Shown: positions 24,504 to 32,464, counted from the stretch's first letter. The stretch: 64,000 nucleotides of DNA from Arthrobacter methylotrophus (GCF_039539965.1 NZ_BAABED010000001.1:1612001-1676000); one strand, 5' to 3'. Made by a program: numbers and translations. The notes: generated by a model from the sequence alone, not told the origin.

Positions 24504-25029
24504 GGTGTGTTTCCTGGTTTCCGATGAGGGCGGCGGTTTCGAAGACGTTCATGGTGTCCGGGACGCGGGTGACCGTGCCGGTGGAGACGCTGACGAGGTA
24601 GTTGTTGCGGACGAAGGTCCGGCGCTGATGGTCCAGGATGCCGTGGGTGACGCACCGCAGGTCCGGGTAGCCGTAGAGGGGAACGTCGCTGAAGAGCGGG
24701 GCCGAGCCGTCGGCGTTCGTGGCCGCCAGGCCAAGGTAGCGGCGGAGCGAATCTTTGACGCCGGCAACGTCGGTGAGCGCGGCGGAGGTGATGGCGCGGG
24801 CCAGTTCCCCGGCGTCGTCGTCCCGTCCGAGGAAGCCTTCGGTCAGTTTGAGGATGCGGTGGAGCCGGTCACCGAGTTGCTCAACGCCGGCGGCGAGGTC
24901 TTCAACAGGGAAATGGTCGGCAAGCACGAGGTCCTTGTTCATGGACATGAGGCGGTGCTCATCGACCGTGGCGCCCAGGTCGGTGGGGTCGATCCCGGCG
25001 GTGCCGAGGATCGTGTCGAGGGAAGTCAT
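24496..25029 (-). CDS. Hypothetical protein, 177 aa
   Basis: Helical N-terminal half (VEDLAAGVEQLGDRLHRILK) and a mixed C-terminal half (LRCVTHGILDHQRRTFVRNN). First gene of a three-gene operon; start 7 nt from an ACACAT element. Confidence 0.7.
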   Translation of the reverse strand: MTSLDTILGTAGIDPTDLGATVDEHRLMSMNKDLVLADHFPVEDLAAGVEQLGDRLHRILKLTEGFLGRDDDAGELARAITSAALTDVAGVKDSLRRYLGLAATNADGSAPLFSDVPLYGYPDLRCVTHGILDHQRRTFVRNNYLVSVSTGTVTRVPDTMNVFETAALIGNQETHRG

Positions 25030-25035
25030 GCACAC

Positions 25036-25066
25036 CATGTGTACGGACATCTTCTGGGATCTCCCC
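25036..25066 (-). promoter_or_regulatory. ACACAT promoter element, copy 18
   Basis: GGGGAG at 25061-25066, N14, CCGTACACAT at 25037-25046, 7 nt to the ATG at 25029. Confidence 0.8.
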
Positions 25067-25111
25067 GCGGCCTTGGGGAGACGGGCTGTGTTGTTCGCGA
25101 CGACGACAGGG

Positions 25112-25834
25112 TCAGCTCAGCGACATGCGGAGTCGCTCAACTCCGGGTGCTCCTTCAGGAACCAGTGCCATGTGCTCAGGATTGATGGCCAGGTGGCCCA
25201 GCATGTTGGCGAGGTGATCCCGCTCGGCCGGCTTGTAGGTGACCCCACGAAGATCGGTGGCGCCGACGACGGCGGCAAGCGTGAGGAAGTCGGTGATGTG
25301 CCGCTCCCGGCCCGGGTCATCCGTAATCGTCAGGGCGGAGGCCTTGCCGATCAAACAGCCGAGCAGCGACGGACGGTTGACGCTGCCCGATGCTGATCCT
25401 GCGACGACGTCGACGGTTTCAGCCCGGTCCAGAGCCTGCTGGCTGGCCGGGGCAGCGATTGTGGTTCCGCCGGTCACGCCTCGGCGGCTGTCCGCGCGTT
25501 CGCCAAGGTGCCGGGGTATTAGGACGTCCACCATTGCATCTCCGCGCAGCCATCGGTGCTGGTGTCCTTCAAGGGATTCGCCCGCGGACTCGAAGTTGAG
25601 CTTCACCAGGAGGGCAGTGAAGTCACGGAGCATCGTCGGGTAGGCGCGGATGTCCAGAGCCATATCGGCGTCTTTGGTTGGCCGGACGAAGGGAGCCCCG
25701 CGCTCGATCGCATGAAGGTAGACGGCCTGCCCACCGACTAGCACCCAGCCGTGCGGCATGGCGCGGTGGATTTCGAAGACCGCCTGCCAGGCCTCCTGCT
25801 GTTCGGCGAGCATGACCGGGAGATCAACTGGCAT
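25112..25834 (-). CDS. Nucleotidyltransferase-like toxin (AbiEii family-like), 240 aa
   Basis: GWVLVGGQAVYLHAIERG followed by RPTKDADMALDIR gives the GG-x(n)-DxD signature of the DNA-polymerase-beta-type nucleotidyltransferases used as AbiEii/AbiGii toxins. The C-terminal half is helical. It overlaps the stop of the DNA-binding partner gene upstream by 11 nt. Such toxins act on tRNA or other RNA to stop growth during phage infection; that role here is inferred from family and gene order. Confidence 0.7.
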   Translation of the reverse strand: MPVDLPVMLAEQQEAWQAVFEIHRAMPHGWVLVGGQAVYLHAIERGAPFVRPTKDADMALDIRAYPTMLRDFTALLVKLNFESAGESLEGHQHRWLRGDAMVDVLIPRHLGERADSRRGVTGGTTIAAPASQQALDRAETVDVVAGSASGSVNRPSLLGCLIGKASALTITDDPGRERHITDFLTLAAVVGATDLRGVTYKPAERDHLANMLGHLAINPEHMALVPEGAPGVERLRMSLS

Positions 25835-26507
25835 GGAGGTGGCTCCTCAGGATTTCGCGCGCTGCATCTTGTTCACGAACGCCGGGGCGCTCGGCCAGAT
25901 CCGCAGCAATCAGCAGTGGAGGAAGCTCATCGGGAACATTGTCCGCGACGTGGAGGACAACATTCGGGCGTTGGCCTGCCCGGGCCGCCACAAGGAACCA
26001 ATCCTTGATCAGCGCATCGAAGTCTTTGCGGTTCACGTAAGCCTCGAGTTCCGAGCTGGACAGCAGCCCGGACTCCGGGTGGGAAACACCTGAAGGCCGC
26101 ACGCGTGGATCCTCCCGCAATTCCGGAAGATCGGCCGGGCTGGAGGAGAGCTCCACCTTTTCGGCACGGTTGGCCAGCAGGGATGAGGCAAGCCGTAGAG
26201 GGTCGGGTGCTTCCAAAAGCCGGTGCCACCGCTGGATCAGGCGATGTTTCTCGACTGGTGAAAGATCGACGGGGTCCATTCCGCTAATGGCCTGATTGGG
26301 CGCGTACAGGAGAAGTTGCCAGGCACTTCGCTCGGACAGTGGCCGTCCGGCTGGACCGCCAGGTCGGTATTGCGCAGCATCGAGTTCGTCTACGACCCAC
26401 CGACCGCCGACCCGCTGGCCGCGAATGCGTCCGGACTGGACGAGAAGCCTCGCCCGGCTCTCGTTGATATTCAGGCGCTTCGCCAGTTCCGGAATACTCA
26501 AAGGCAT
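25824..26507 (-). CDS. HTH antitoxin-like partner protein, 227 aa
   Basis: The N-terminus is an excisionase-like winged HTH (SIPELAKRLNINESRARLLV, then GRIRGQRVGGRWVVDE). The rest is a helical domain ending with a ILRSHLHAS tail. Directly coupled to the nucleotidyltransferase gene, which is the usual order of AbiEi-AbiEii type modules. Its promoter is a normal sigma-A type, unlike its neighbours, so this pair probably arrived as an independent unit. Confidence 0.7.
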   Translation of the reverse strand: MPLSIPELAKRLNINESRARLLVQSGRIRGQRVGGRWVVDELDAAQYRPGGPAGRPLSERSAWQLLLYAPNQAISGMDPVDLSPVEKHRLIQRWHRLLEAPDPLRLASSLLANRAEKVELSSSPADLPELREDPRVRPSGVSHPESGLLSSSELEAYVNRKDFDALIKDWFLVAARAGQRPNVVLHVADNVPDELPPLLIAADLAERPGVREQDAAREILRSHLHAS

Positions 26508-26542
26508 ATCTAAATCATATCGGAATCGCTACGAATCTGTAA
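26505..26542 (-). promoter_or_regulatory. Sigma-A-like promoter, leaderless
   Basis: TTACAG (26537-26542), 17 nt, TATGAT (26514-26519), then 6 nt to the ATG at 26507 on the minus strand. No ribosome binding site. Imperfect repeats GATTCG and GATTCC in the spacer may be an operator for the HTH protein itself. Confidence 0.7.
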
Positions 26543-26578
26543 TAGGCTAGGCTTCGAGGTCCTCAAGCCAGGTGAAGG

Positions 26579-27070
26579 TCATGGCGTTCCTTTCGGGAGC
26601 CACAAGACGGAGTAGGTAGCGCTTTCGCGCAGAAGCCGTTCGGAGGATTCGGGCCAGTCGGCGTCCGTGGTGCAGAACCAACGGGCGAGCCGCATACCGC
26701 CGATGACCGCGGTCCGCTTCTGGTATGCATGCGGTTTGCCGTGCGGATCGTTGTCGATGATGATGGCCAGCACAGGCAGGGCATCGAGGGCTTCCGGCGT
26801 GGACATGATCCCGTCATCGACCAGTTCCGGGGCCCCGGCGATCGGATCCCAGACGGTCAGCACCGAGTCCGGGCGGAGGTATGGGTGGGAGCCGTTGATC
26901 AGGATGGCACCGTTCTTCAAGTGGTAGATAGTCTCCGCCTGATAGTTGTGCACGTGGCGGCCTTCGCGGGAGGTCTTGTTGCCGTCCCGGTAGGTCAGCG
27001 ACCTGAAGTGCAGTCCGCGGTGCTCGGATCCGAGTTCACCGGCTCGGATGGTTCTGGGGATGCTAGGCAT
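26579..27070 (-). CDS. Hypothetical protein, 163 aa
   Basis: MPSIPRTIRAGELGSEHRGL, HNYQAETIYHLKNGAILING and a helical end. The ATG overlaps the stop of the upstream gene. No family recognised. Confidence 0.7.
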   Translation of the reverse strand: MPSIPRTIRAGELGSEHRGLHFRSLTYRDGNKTSREGRHVHNYQAETIYHLKNGAILINGSHPYLRPDSVLTVWDPIAGAPELVDDGIMSTPEALDALPVLAIIIDNDPHGKPHAYQKRTAVIGGMRLARWFCTTDADWPESSERLLRESATYSVLWLPKGTP

Positions 27071-27359
27071 TCTCCGGCTCCCGCGTGTTCTGCCGTCCTT
27101 CGACGAAGGGCAGGGAATCGACGACGATGGCGCGGTGCCCATCGACCCAGGAAGTCCGGTTGTCATCGCGGTTCGGGTTGGCGTACCGTCGCCATGAACC
27201 GGAGCGGTTCAGCTGGTCCATGTTGCCCAGCTTCACTTTTACCTTGATGTCCACGACCTCGGCGGTCATGATCGCAGGGTAGCGTCCGCCGGTCACGTAA
27301 GTGACGATGTCGCCGACATGGATGGTGGCCCCTCGGGCATCAGTAGCAGTAATGGTCAT
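27063..27359 (-). CDS. Hypothetical protein, 98 aa
   Basis: MTITATDARGATIHVGDIVT, with a small beta-barrel look (SH3-like, inference) and a charged end. Start 7 nt from an ACACAT element; coupled to the next gene. Confidence 0.7.
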   Translation of the reverse strand: MTITATDARGATIHVGDIVTYVTGGRYPAIMTAEVVDIKVKVKLGNMDQLNRSGSWRRYANPNRDDNRTSWVDGHRAIVVDSLPFVEGRQNTREPENA

Positions 27360-27365
27360 GGGCGT

Positions 27366-27396
27366 TATGTGTGCGGAGGGCGCAGCCGTCCTCCCC
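27366..27396 (-). promoter_or_regulatory. ACACAT promoter element, copy 19
   Basis: GGGGAG at 27391-27396, N14, CCGCACACAT at 27367-27376 followed by A, 7 nt to the ATG at 27359. Confidence 0.8.
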
Positions 27397-27408
27397 ATGT
27401 ACCGCCGC

Positions 27409-27771
27409 TCATTTGACCCAGTCAGCAGCCATTTCGGCAAGCTCGGCTTCGGCAGACGCTTCCAGCTCAGCCAGGCGGGCCTGCCACCAAGCTTCGCGTC
27501 CGAGCACGAATTTCCTGCGCTTCCAGGATGACTGAGCTCTCAACAGGGCATTCCATTCCAGATCGACACGCAATTGGCAGACGCCGACGAGTGTCTTCGC
27601 GGTGGCTGCAAACTGCTTGGCCTCTTCGCGGATCTCAGGGTTCTCGTCGTCCCACAATCGAATCGCCTGCCAGCGGCAGAAAACACGGAGCTTGAACGGA
27701 TCCTTCTCTTGCCTGACGAAAGCCAGATATTCGGCGGCTGTCATCTCTGCCCCTACTCGACCTGTTGTCAT
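27409..27771 (-). CDS. Hypothetical protein, 120 aa
   Basis: All-helical, Trp-rich (YLAFVRQEKDPFKLRVFCRW; REAWWQARLAELEASAEAEL). Its ATG overlaps the stop of the 27768 gene. Last gene of a four-gene operon from 28595. Confidence 0.65.
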   Translation of the reverse strand: MTTGRVGAEMTAAEYLAFVRQEKDPFKLRVFCRWQAIRLWDDENPEIREEAKQFAATAKTLVGVCQLRVDLEWNALLRAQSSWKRRKFVLGREAWWQARLAELEASAEAELAEMAADWVK

Positions 27772-28013
27772 GAGGTCCTCCGCTCCTCGGTGAGCTCGGC
27801 GGCGCGGTAATAGCGGCGCAGCTTCCTCAGCTTGGCGACCTGCTGATCCGACCACCCGTGCCGTCCGGCAAGCTCTTTCATGGCAGGCCCGTCCCAACCT
27901 ACGGCGATGCCGTAGATCCAGGCAGTGTCCCGTGACTGGGCCCAGTCCATTGAACTCAGGGTCATTGCATGGTGCAGGGAGCCCAGTGGGTCAGTTCCCG
28001 GGGTCTTCGTCAT
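27768..28013 (-). CDS. Hypothetical protein, 81 aa
   Basis: Contains MKELAGRHGWSDQQVAKLRK, which resembles a helix-turn-helix (inference). ATGA overlap with the upstream gene. Confidence 0.65.
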   Translation of the reverse strand: MTKTPGTDPLGSLHHAMTLSSMDWAQSRDTAWIYGIAVGWDGPAMKELAGRHGWSDQQVAKLRKLRRYYRAAELTEERRTS

Positions 28014-28330
28014 AGGGTTGCCTCCTGCACCCGGGCCGCTTCGGCTGCCTGCTTGTCTTCCAGGCAGATGATCCGTTTCAGCTCGTCGTGTACGGCCAGG
28101 GCGTCGGGGAATCCACCGACCATGCCGTTGGTCTTCCAGCGGTCGATGAGGTCGCCGATGGCGTCGTTTGTCATCTCCAGGAAGAACAGGACATAGGCCT
28201 CATGCAGCGGCACGCGTCGGGTCCAGTTCTCATCGCGGGCGTAGGCGTCGTGGAGCTCATTGGACGCCGCGAAGATCCGTTCCGAGTGCGGGACGTCAGG
28301 GCGGGGAGCATCAATATCAATCGGAAACAC
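28010..28330 (-). CDS. Hypothetical protein, 106 aa
   Basis: GTG start overlapping the 28317 gene. Helical, acidic (LHEAYVLFFLEMTNDAIGDL; DALAVHDELKRIICLEDKQA). No family recognised. Confidence 0.65.
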   Translation of the reverse strand: MFPIDIDAPRPDVPHSERIFAASNELHDAYARDENWTRRVPLHEAYVLFFLEMTNDAIGDLIDRWKTNGMVGGFPDALAVHDELKRIICLEDKQAAEAARVQEATL

Positions 28331-28595
28331 GGGGCACCTCCGTCACGGCTTCCCAGCCACCGAGGATGAGCCGGCGCTCAACGCTGTGGCCCTGCTTGAG
28401 GACGACACCGATCTGCGACTCGTCCAGGTCCATCCAGGTCGTGTCCCAACTCGGGTGGTTGCGGTACTGGTACTCGGGGGTCCCAGCGTCATCCACGGCC
28501 ATCTGGATGTCGGTGAGGAGGCCGGTGAAGTCCTGGTTCCGGGACGCCCGGTGGCGGGCGAGAAGCTTGGTCAGGTCAGCGTGAAGGTTTGCCAT
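28317..28595 (-). CDS. Hypothetical protein, 92 aa
   Basis: MANLHADLTKLLARHRASRN; leads a four-gene overlapping operon. Start 7 nt from a GGGGAG-type ACACAT promoter. Confidence 0.7.
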   Translation of the reverse strand: MANLHADLTKLLARHRASRNQDFTGLLTDIQMAVDDAGTPEYQYRNHPSWDTTWMDLDESQIGVVLKQGHSVERRLILGGWEAVTEVPRVSD

Positions 28596-28601
28596 GCCGA
28601 T

Positions 28602-28632
28602 CATGTGTGCGGAGGCTCGGCGGCCGCTCCCC
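28602..28632 (-). promoter_or_regulatory. ACACAT promoter element, copy 20
   Basis: GGGGAG at 28627-28632, N14, CCGCACACAT at 28603-28612, 7 nt to the ATG at 28595. Confidence 0.8.
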
Positions 28633-28643
28633 GGGCAGCAGAA

Positions 28644-28676
28644 CGCCGCCCGCCCCGGATGTCGGGACGGACGGCG
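28644..28676 (-). terminator. GC-rich hairpin after 28685 gene
   Basis: 14-bp stem with two G-U type pairs (28644-28657 with 28663-28676) and a 5-nt loop, 9 nt past the stop of the ATP-grasp gene. Confidence 0.7.
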
Positions 28677-28684
28677 CGCAATGG

Positions 28685-29629
28685 CTAGTTGTCGAGTTCG
28701 TCGTGAATGCGCAGGGACTCGTCGGCAGGGCCGGTCTTGACGTCGACGATCTTCACGACGGGCGCCGTGTTTGTTCGGACGCCGGTGGGCAGTGGCCGGG
28801 CCCGGGTCAGGAACAGCTCGTCAGGTGTCCACGCCCACCGGTTGTGGCCAGGTTCCTGGGAGGCGAGGACGGATTCAATGACCCCCTCAGATGGTGCGTG
28901 GTAGATGTTGGATGACCAGGCGGCGTTGGCTTCGATGACCGAGAAGTCCCCGTCCGCGTCCGTGCCGACGTCAAGGGTGTAGCCCGGGGGCTGGTTGGCA
29001 CCCATGGCATCAACGACGGTCTGGGCGAACGCTGCGGCCTTGGAAGCGTCCGGGGCGCGGCCTGCCTCGTAGGCATCCCAGGTGATGGTGACGATGCTGT
29101 CGCCGACACCTGGCAGCGTGGCCATGTAGAAGGAGGCAGCGGTCACCTTGCCGTGAGCGATGAAGCAGCGGTACTCGCGTACGTACTCCATCGGCTCCGA
29201 GCCGAGATAGTGAAGGCCCAAGACACCGTCGGTGTAGTCGAACGCTTCAAAGAGGGAACGCTGGAACTTCCCGCGACCGATGTGAAGACCCGCCGGGACC
29301 GCAGAATGCTTATGCTCGGCAAGTTTGTAGAACTTCGGCTTGAAGCCCTTGTATGGCATCTCTTCGATCGTTCCGGCCCATACATCGCGGCGCAGAAATT
29401 CAGCCGGCACGGTCGTCAGCCACTCCGGGCCAGTGGACAGGAAAGGGTGCCTGATGCCGGTCTTGAGAAGCCGGATTGCCCACGGACCGGAGCACCAGAG
29501 CGCGGTTGAACCGTCGAGCCTAGGTGCATCCAGGCCGAGGGAGTGTTCGACGTCGATGGTGCCGGCGGCGCGCAGGTCATCGGCAACCCAGCGGGCGCTG
29601 GTGACGACGGTGAGCTTCTCATAGCTCAT
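28685..29629 (-). CDS. ATP-grasp domain protein (DUF4343-like), 314 aa
   Basis: The C-terminal third carries an ATP-grasp-like end (TLDVGTDADGDFSVIEANAA, then WSSNIYHAPSEGV) and the middle has YVREYRCFIAHGKVTAASFY, both typical of small ATP-grasp proteins found in phages and plasmids. Such enzymes usually make an acylphosphate and join a carboxylate to an amine; the substrate is unknown. GGAGGA lies 7 nt before the ATG at 29629. The frame is open further upstream but clearly out of character. Confidence 0.75.
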   Translation of the reverse strand: MSYEKLTVVTSARWVADDLRAAGTIDVEHSLGLDAPRLDGSTALWCSGPWAIRLLKTGIRHPFLSTGPEWLTTVPAEFLRRDVWAGTIEEMPYKGFKPKFYKLAEHKHSAVPAGLHIGRGKFQRSLFEAFDYTDGVLGLHYLGSEPMEYVREYRCFIAHGKVTAASFYMATLPGVGDSIVTITWDAYEAGRAPDASKAAAFAQTVVDAMGANQPPGYTLDVGTDADGDFSVIEANAAWSSNIYHAPSEGVIESVLASQEPGHNRWAWTPDELFLTRARPLPTGVRTNTAPVVKIVDVKTGPADESLRIHDELDN

Positions 29630-29796
29630 GCGCGGTCCTCCTGTCGGACGGAGCGCTTGCCCGCGCGGCGGGCGCGGCGGCGAAGGGAGGGTTTCTGGTC
29701 GCCGGTGTTGCAGTACACACAGCCCCCGTTGGCGGACTCGGGGCAGCGTTTGTCCGAATGAGGGCGACCCCTCCGGTCCCGGTCGGTGCCGCTCAT
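29626..29796 (-). CDS. Small zinc-ribbon protein, 56 aa
   Basis: MSGTDRDRRGRPHSDKRC followed by PESANGGCVYCNTGD: Cys residues spaced for one zinc, then a very basic tail. Both ends overlap neighbouring genes as ATGA, which supports translation. Confidence 0.6.
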   Translation of the reverse strand: MSGTDRDRRGRPHSDKRCPESANGGCVYCNTGDQKPSLRRRARRAGKRSVRQEDRA

Positions 29797-30026
29797 TTAG
29801 CGGGCCGGACCTTGTTCCATGCCTCCCAGTTACAGGAAATGCTGTCGTAGCCGTTGTCCCGTACACACACGAGCGGATCGCCTTGCACATTCGTCTGGTA
29901 GACCTCGAGCTGCTTGCTGGACGGCTGGCTTTTGTCCACGGATGCTCCCGGGTGGCTGCCGCAGGCGGTAAGTCCGGCAGCTGCGGAAAACACGATGGAA
30001 AGAATGGTGAAAGAGCGCTTCATCAT
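29793..30026 (-). CDS. Small lipoprotein, 77 aa
   Basis: MMKRSFTILSIVFSAAAG then LTAC: a clean lipoprotein signal, with two further cysteines later (PLVCVRDN, SISCNWEAW). The promoter geometry points to the ATG at 30107 in the same frame, which would add 27 residues before the signal. I prefer 30026 for a functional signal peptide, leaving an 81-nt leader. The real start is open. Confidence 0.65.
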   Translation of the reverse strand: MMKRSFTILSIVFSAAAGLTACGSHPGASVDKSQPSSKQLEVYQTNVQGDPLVCVRDNGYDSISCNWEAWNKVRPAK

Positions 30027-30113
30027 TGGGTTTCTGCTTTCAGGGTCAGGAGTGGCCCGAGGCGGTAGATGACCCGCGGGCCGGGAGACGTGGAGTGGCC
30101 GCGTCATGGGTCA

Positions 30114-30144
30114 CATGTGTGCGGAGATAGGAGTCCGGCTCACC
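30114..30144 (-). promoter_or_regulatory. ACACAT promoter element, copy 21
   Basis: GGTGAG at 30139-30144, N14, CCGCACACAT at 30115-30124, 7 nt to an ATG at 30107. The GGTGAG box lies inside a 13-bp hairpin. Confidence 0.8.
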
Positions 30145-30169
30145 GCCTGATGGAAGCAGGCGGTGAGCC
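30137..30169. terminator. Perfect hairpin overlapping a GGTGAG box
   Basis: GGCTCACCGCCTG pairs perfectly with CAGGCGGTGAGCC around a 7-nt loop. No minus-strand gene ends just upstream, so this may be an operator-like palindrome rather than a terminator. Confidence 0.55.
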
Positions 30170-30303
30170 GCCAACCGGGGCCCTGTACGTCGGATAGACA
30201 GAGCACCGGCATCGCCACGATTTTTGACGGACCTGTACCTACAATTAATTGTCGGCCTCCACGGAATCCACGACGCGGGGGCGTTCAATCAAGGAGGACC
30301 ACA

Positions 30304-30480
30304 ATGGGTTTGGGTGACAAGATCCACAACGCTGCCGAGAAGCTCCACGGCAAGGGCAAAGAAGCAGTCGGAGATGCCACCGACAACGACCGGCTGAAGG
30401 CCGAAGGCAAAGGGCATCAAGTCAAAGCGGACCTGAAACAGGCCGGCGAGAAGGTGAAGGACGCCTTCAAGAAGCACTGA
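30304..30480 (+). CDS. CsbD-like protein, 58 aa
   Basis: MGLGDKIHNAAEKLHGKGKE, GDATDNDRLKAEGKGHQVKA: the short, Lys/Glu/Gly-rich CsbD family, usually induced in general stress, function poorly known. AAGGAGG lies 6 nt before the ATG. One of the few plus-strand genes; a terminator follows. Confidence 0.85.
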   Translation: MGLGDKIHNAAEKLHGKGKEAVGDATDNDRLKAEGKGHQVKADLKQAGEKVKDAFKKH

Positions 30481-30496
30481 GCCAGGCAGATTGAAC

Positions 30497-30535
30497 GGAG
30501 AGGCGCGATCCGGTTGGGCCGCACCTCTCCTTTCT
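30497..30535 (+). terminator. Terminator after CsbD-like gene
   Basis: GGAGAGG (30497-30503) pairs with CCTCTCC (30524-30530), followed by TTTCT; 17 nt after the stop. Confidence 0.7.
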
Positions 30536-30665
30536 CTTGAGCGACGCCGCTCAATATCTAGCCTTTTACTAGACCTCTGTAGATCTCGGTACAGAAATGC
30601 CGTGGCCGCTACGAGCCGTGCGGGTCAATGAAATGCGATCCGTCGTGTGCGGGGCCGATGGCGCT

Positions 30666-30944
30666 TCAGGCGGACCACCGGCGGGCGATGACCTCGCGGA
30701 TTCCGGCCCCATCGGCGACAGAGACCCACTGGCCGTTGCCGGTGCAGGTCATCAGTTCGAATTCGAGGCCGGGCTGGGCGGCCAGGACACGTTCTGCGTA
30801 GCGGAGCGCGCCATCTTCGGTGGACCAGACGGAGATGCCGCCGGTGTCTTCGGAATAGGAGGAGAGCATCGCGCCCCAAACCTGGGTGGTTGCAACGGTG
30901 AGGGGCAGTGCGGAGGGACGGGGACGGGTCAGTGTGGTTGTCAT
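30666..30944 (-). CDS. Hypothetical protein, 92 aa
   Basis: MTTTLTRPRPSALPLTVATT, then an alpha/beta domain (GALRYAERVLAAQPGLEFEL). Monocistronic, 7 nt from an ACACAT element. Confidence 0.7.
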   Translation of the reverse strand: MTTTLTRPRPSALPLTVATTQVWGAMLSSYSEDTGGISVWSTEDGALRYAERVLAAQPGLEFELMTCTGNGQWVSVADGAGIREVIARRWSA

Positions 30945-30950
30945 GGACAC

Positions 30951-30981
30951 CATGTGTGCGGAGAATCCGTCCCCGCTCACC
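30951..30981 (-). promoter_or_regulatory. ACACAT promoter element, copy 22
   Basis: GGTGAG at 30976-30981, N14, CCGCACACAT at 30952-30961, 7 nt to the ATG at 30944. Confidence 0.8.
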
Positions 30982-30983
30982 GT

Positions 30984-31211
30984 CTAGGCTGCGGTAGTGA
31001 GCTGCTGCTGGTGGATGCCGGGTTTACGGGTTGGGCGGGCCGGGACACGGACGGTCCGGGGGCGTGGAGGCGCGGCTACTTCAACGGCGTCTTCAAAGCC
31101 GGCGTTGAGGGTGTTCCGGATGGTCCGGTACAGGGCGGAGCCCAGCCAGATGAACATGGTGCTGGCGAACAGCCAGTAGCCGTAGACCTGAAGAAGATAC
31201 GTGAGGAACAT
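30984..31211 (-). CDS. Small membrane protein, 75 aa
   Basis: N-terminal hydrophobic segment (LLQVYGYWLFASTMFIWLGS) and a basic Pro/Arg tail. Monocistronic; start 7 nt from an ACACAT element. Confidence 0.7.
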   Translation of the reverse strand: MFLTYLLQVYGYWLFASTMFIWLGSALYRTIRNTLNAGFEDAVEVAAPPRPRTVRVPARPTRKPGIHQQQLTTAA

Positions 31212-31217
31212 GGGCCT

Positions 31218-31248
31218 CATGTGTGCGGACAACCGGTAAATCCTCACC
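31218..31248 (-). promoter_or_regulatory. ACACAT promoter element, copy 23
   Basis: GGTGAG at 31243-31248, N14, CCGCACACAT at 31219-31228, 7 nt to the ATG at 31211. Confidence 0.8.
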
Positions 31249-31258
31249 CTGAACGCAA

Positions 31259-31289
31259 CAGCCCCGCCGGACAATGCCCGACGGGGCTG
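31259..31289 (-). terminator. Hairpin after 31311 gene
   Basis: CAGCCCCG pairs with CGGGGCTG, with extra inner pairs, 22 nt past the stop. Confidence 0.65.
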
Positions 31290-31310
31290 CTGCAGCGTGA
31301 TGTGAGTGGG

Positions 31311-31595
31311 TCAGTGGCGGGCGGGGAGGATAGAGGTTCGGCCGGTCAGATAGTCCAGCTGGGCGAGCTTGTGTTCGAGGCGGGGGATCGTTTCGGCGGC
31401 TCCCCGGGCCTTGTTGATGAGATCCAGGGTTGCGGCGCGGTCCTGGGACCATTTGGCGACGATGAGGGCCTTCTGGGTCTCATCCAGGGCGGTTGCGGGG
31501 GCAGTGTCCAGATGGTCCGCGAGAACCGCCTGTCGCTGCCAGGCGTCTTCGAGCTGGTCCGGTGCGCCGACGGGCGCGATCAATGTTGCAGTCAT
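31311..31595 (-). CDS. Hypothetical helical protein, 94 aa
   Basis: MTATLIAPVGAPDQLEDAWQ and TIPRLEHKLAQLDYLTG; probably two or three helices. The start lies 7 nt from a weakened promoter copy. Confidence 0.65.
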   Translation of the reverse strand: MTATLIAPVGAPDQLEDAWQRQAVLADHLDTAPATALDETQKALIVAKWSQDRAATLDLINKARGAAETIPRLEHKLAQLDYLTGRTSILPARH

Positions 31596-31601
31596 GCCAG
31601 G

Positions 31602-31632
31602 TAAGTGTGCGGCTGCCGCGCCGGTACGGTGA
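31602..31632 (-). promoter_or_regulatory. ACACAT-like promoter element, copy 24 (degenerate)
   Basis: Core CCGCACACTT at 31603-31612 (one change), 7 nt to the ATG at 31595, but the upstream box reads TCACCG. Confidence 0.45.
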
Positions 31633-31658
31633 TGGGCCCATCTTTCAAGGGGAGGATG

Positions 31659-31958
31659 TCACCGGTCGCTGGTCTTCCAACTGCACTCCACGGCAGTTGT
31701 TCCGTTCGTCCCGGTGCTGACAGAGTCAGTGGCGCAGTTGAGCCCGAACGAAGTGCCGCCGAAATGAAGGTCGAGTCCCATTGTCTGATCAGCAGGCTTA
31801 GCGGGGCTGGTTGCCGGCACGGGACTAGCAGGGGTCGGAAGCGAGGTGACATCCAGGGTCCGATCAAGAACAGGAGTCCCTGCCTGGCATCCGGTCAGGA
31901 GGGCGGTGCCGCCGGCCAGAAGGAGGACGGCTGCGATTCGAGATGGGATGTTCTTCAT
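31659..31958 (-). CDS. Putative lipoprotein, 99 aa
   Basis: IAAVLLLAGGTALLTGC is a lipoprotein signal with the lipobox Cys at about residue 24; a Pro/Ala/Thr linker and two more Cys (GLNCATDS, VECSW) follow. The start lies 7 nt from an ACACAT element. Confidence 0.75.
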   Translation of the reverse strand: MKNIPSRIAAVLLLAGGTALLTGCQAGTPVLDRTLDVTSLPTPASPVPATSPAKPADQTMGLDLHFGGTSFGLNCATDSVSTGTNGTTAVECSWKTSDR

Positions 31959-31964
31959 CTCCGC

Positions 31965-31995
31965 AATGTGTGCGGGTGGGGGTGTTCAGCTCACC
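31965..31995 (-). promoter_or_regulatory. ACACAT promoter element, copy 25
   Basis: GGTGAG at 31990-31995, N14, CCGCACACAT at 31966-31975 followed by T, 7 nt to the ATG at 31958. Confidence 0.8.
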
Positions 31996-32464
31996 GGAGG
32001 CGTTTTCGCCCCAGCAGTAGCAGCGCAGCGGTGGCAGCTACGGTTGCCGCCACGATCAACGTCGTCCTGCCACCTGATGACGAGTCGCATTCCAAGTGAG
32101 ATGGCACCAAGGCTTCCTTAGTCGGAATTGACTTTGGAGATGCAGCGCCCAAAATGGCCGGTACTAGAGAGGCGAGAAGCAACGCGATTATTACGCCGAT
32201 CAGCACATTTTTCACGATGGCCAGGGACTCATCGCCGTGAGGCAAGTTCTCGGCCGAGTACCCCGGAAGGCCGGTGTTCCAAACATAGAGCAGCGCCATC
32301 AGTTCTCCCAGAACGGTCGCGCCGAGCATTCCGACACCGTACACAAGGAGGACCCACGTCTTGGCGTCGGTACGCTGCGAATACTGCCTGAACTCGAGAA
32401 GGTGAGCGAAAAAGAAGATCGGGATCACCAGGGCGACAACCACGAAGTATTGCTGGTAGTTCAT
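31991..32464 (-). CDS. Membrane protein, 157 aa
   Basis: Four hydrophobic segments (FVVVALVIPIFFFAHLL; VLLVYGVGMLGATVLGEL; NVLIGVIIALLLASLVPAI; TLIVAATVAATAALLLL) and a short basic end. No ACACAT element; divergent from the umuDC operon. Confidence 0.7.
   Translation of the reverse strand: MNYQQYFVVVALVIPIFFFAHLLEFRQYSQRTDAKTWVLLVYGVGMLGATVLGELMALLYVWNTGLPGYSAENLPHGDESLAIVKNVLIGVIIALLLASLVPAILGAASPKSIPTKEALVPSHLECDSSSGGRTTLIVAATVAATAALLLLGRKRLR

Noticed and set aside
26547..26581. 11-codon ORF after the 26579 gene
   Set aside because: Too short and without coupling or promoter evidence.
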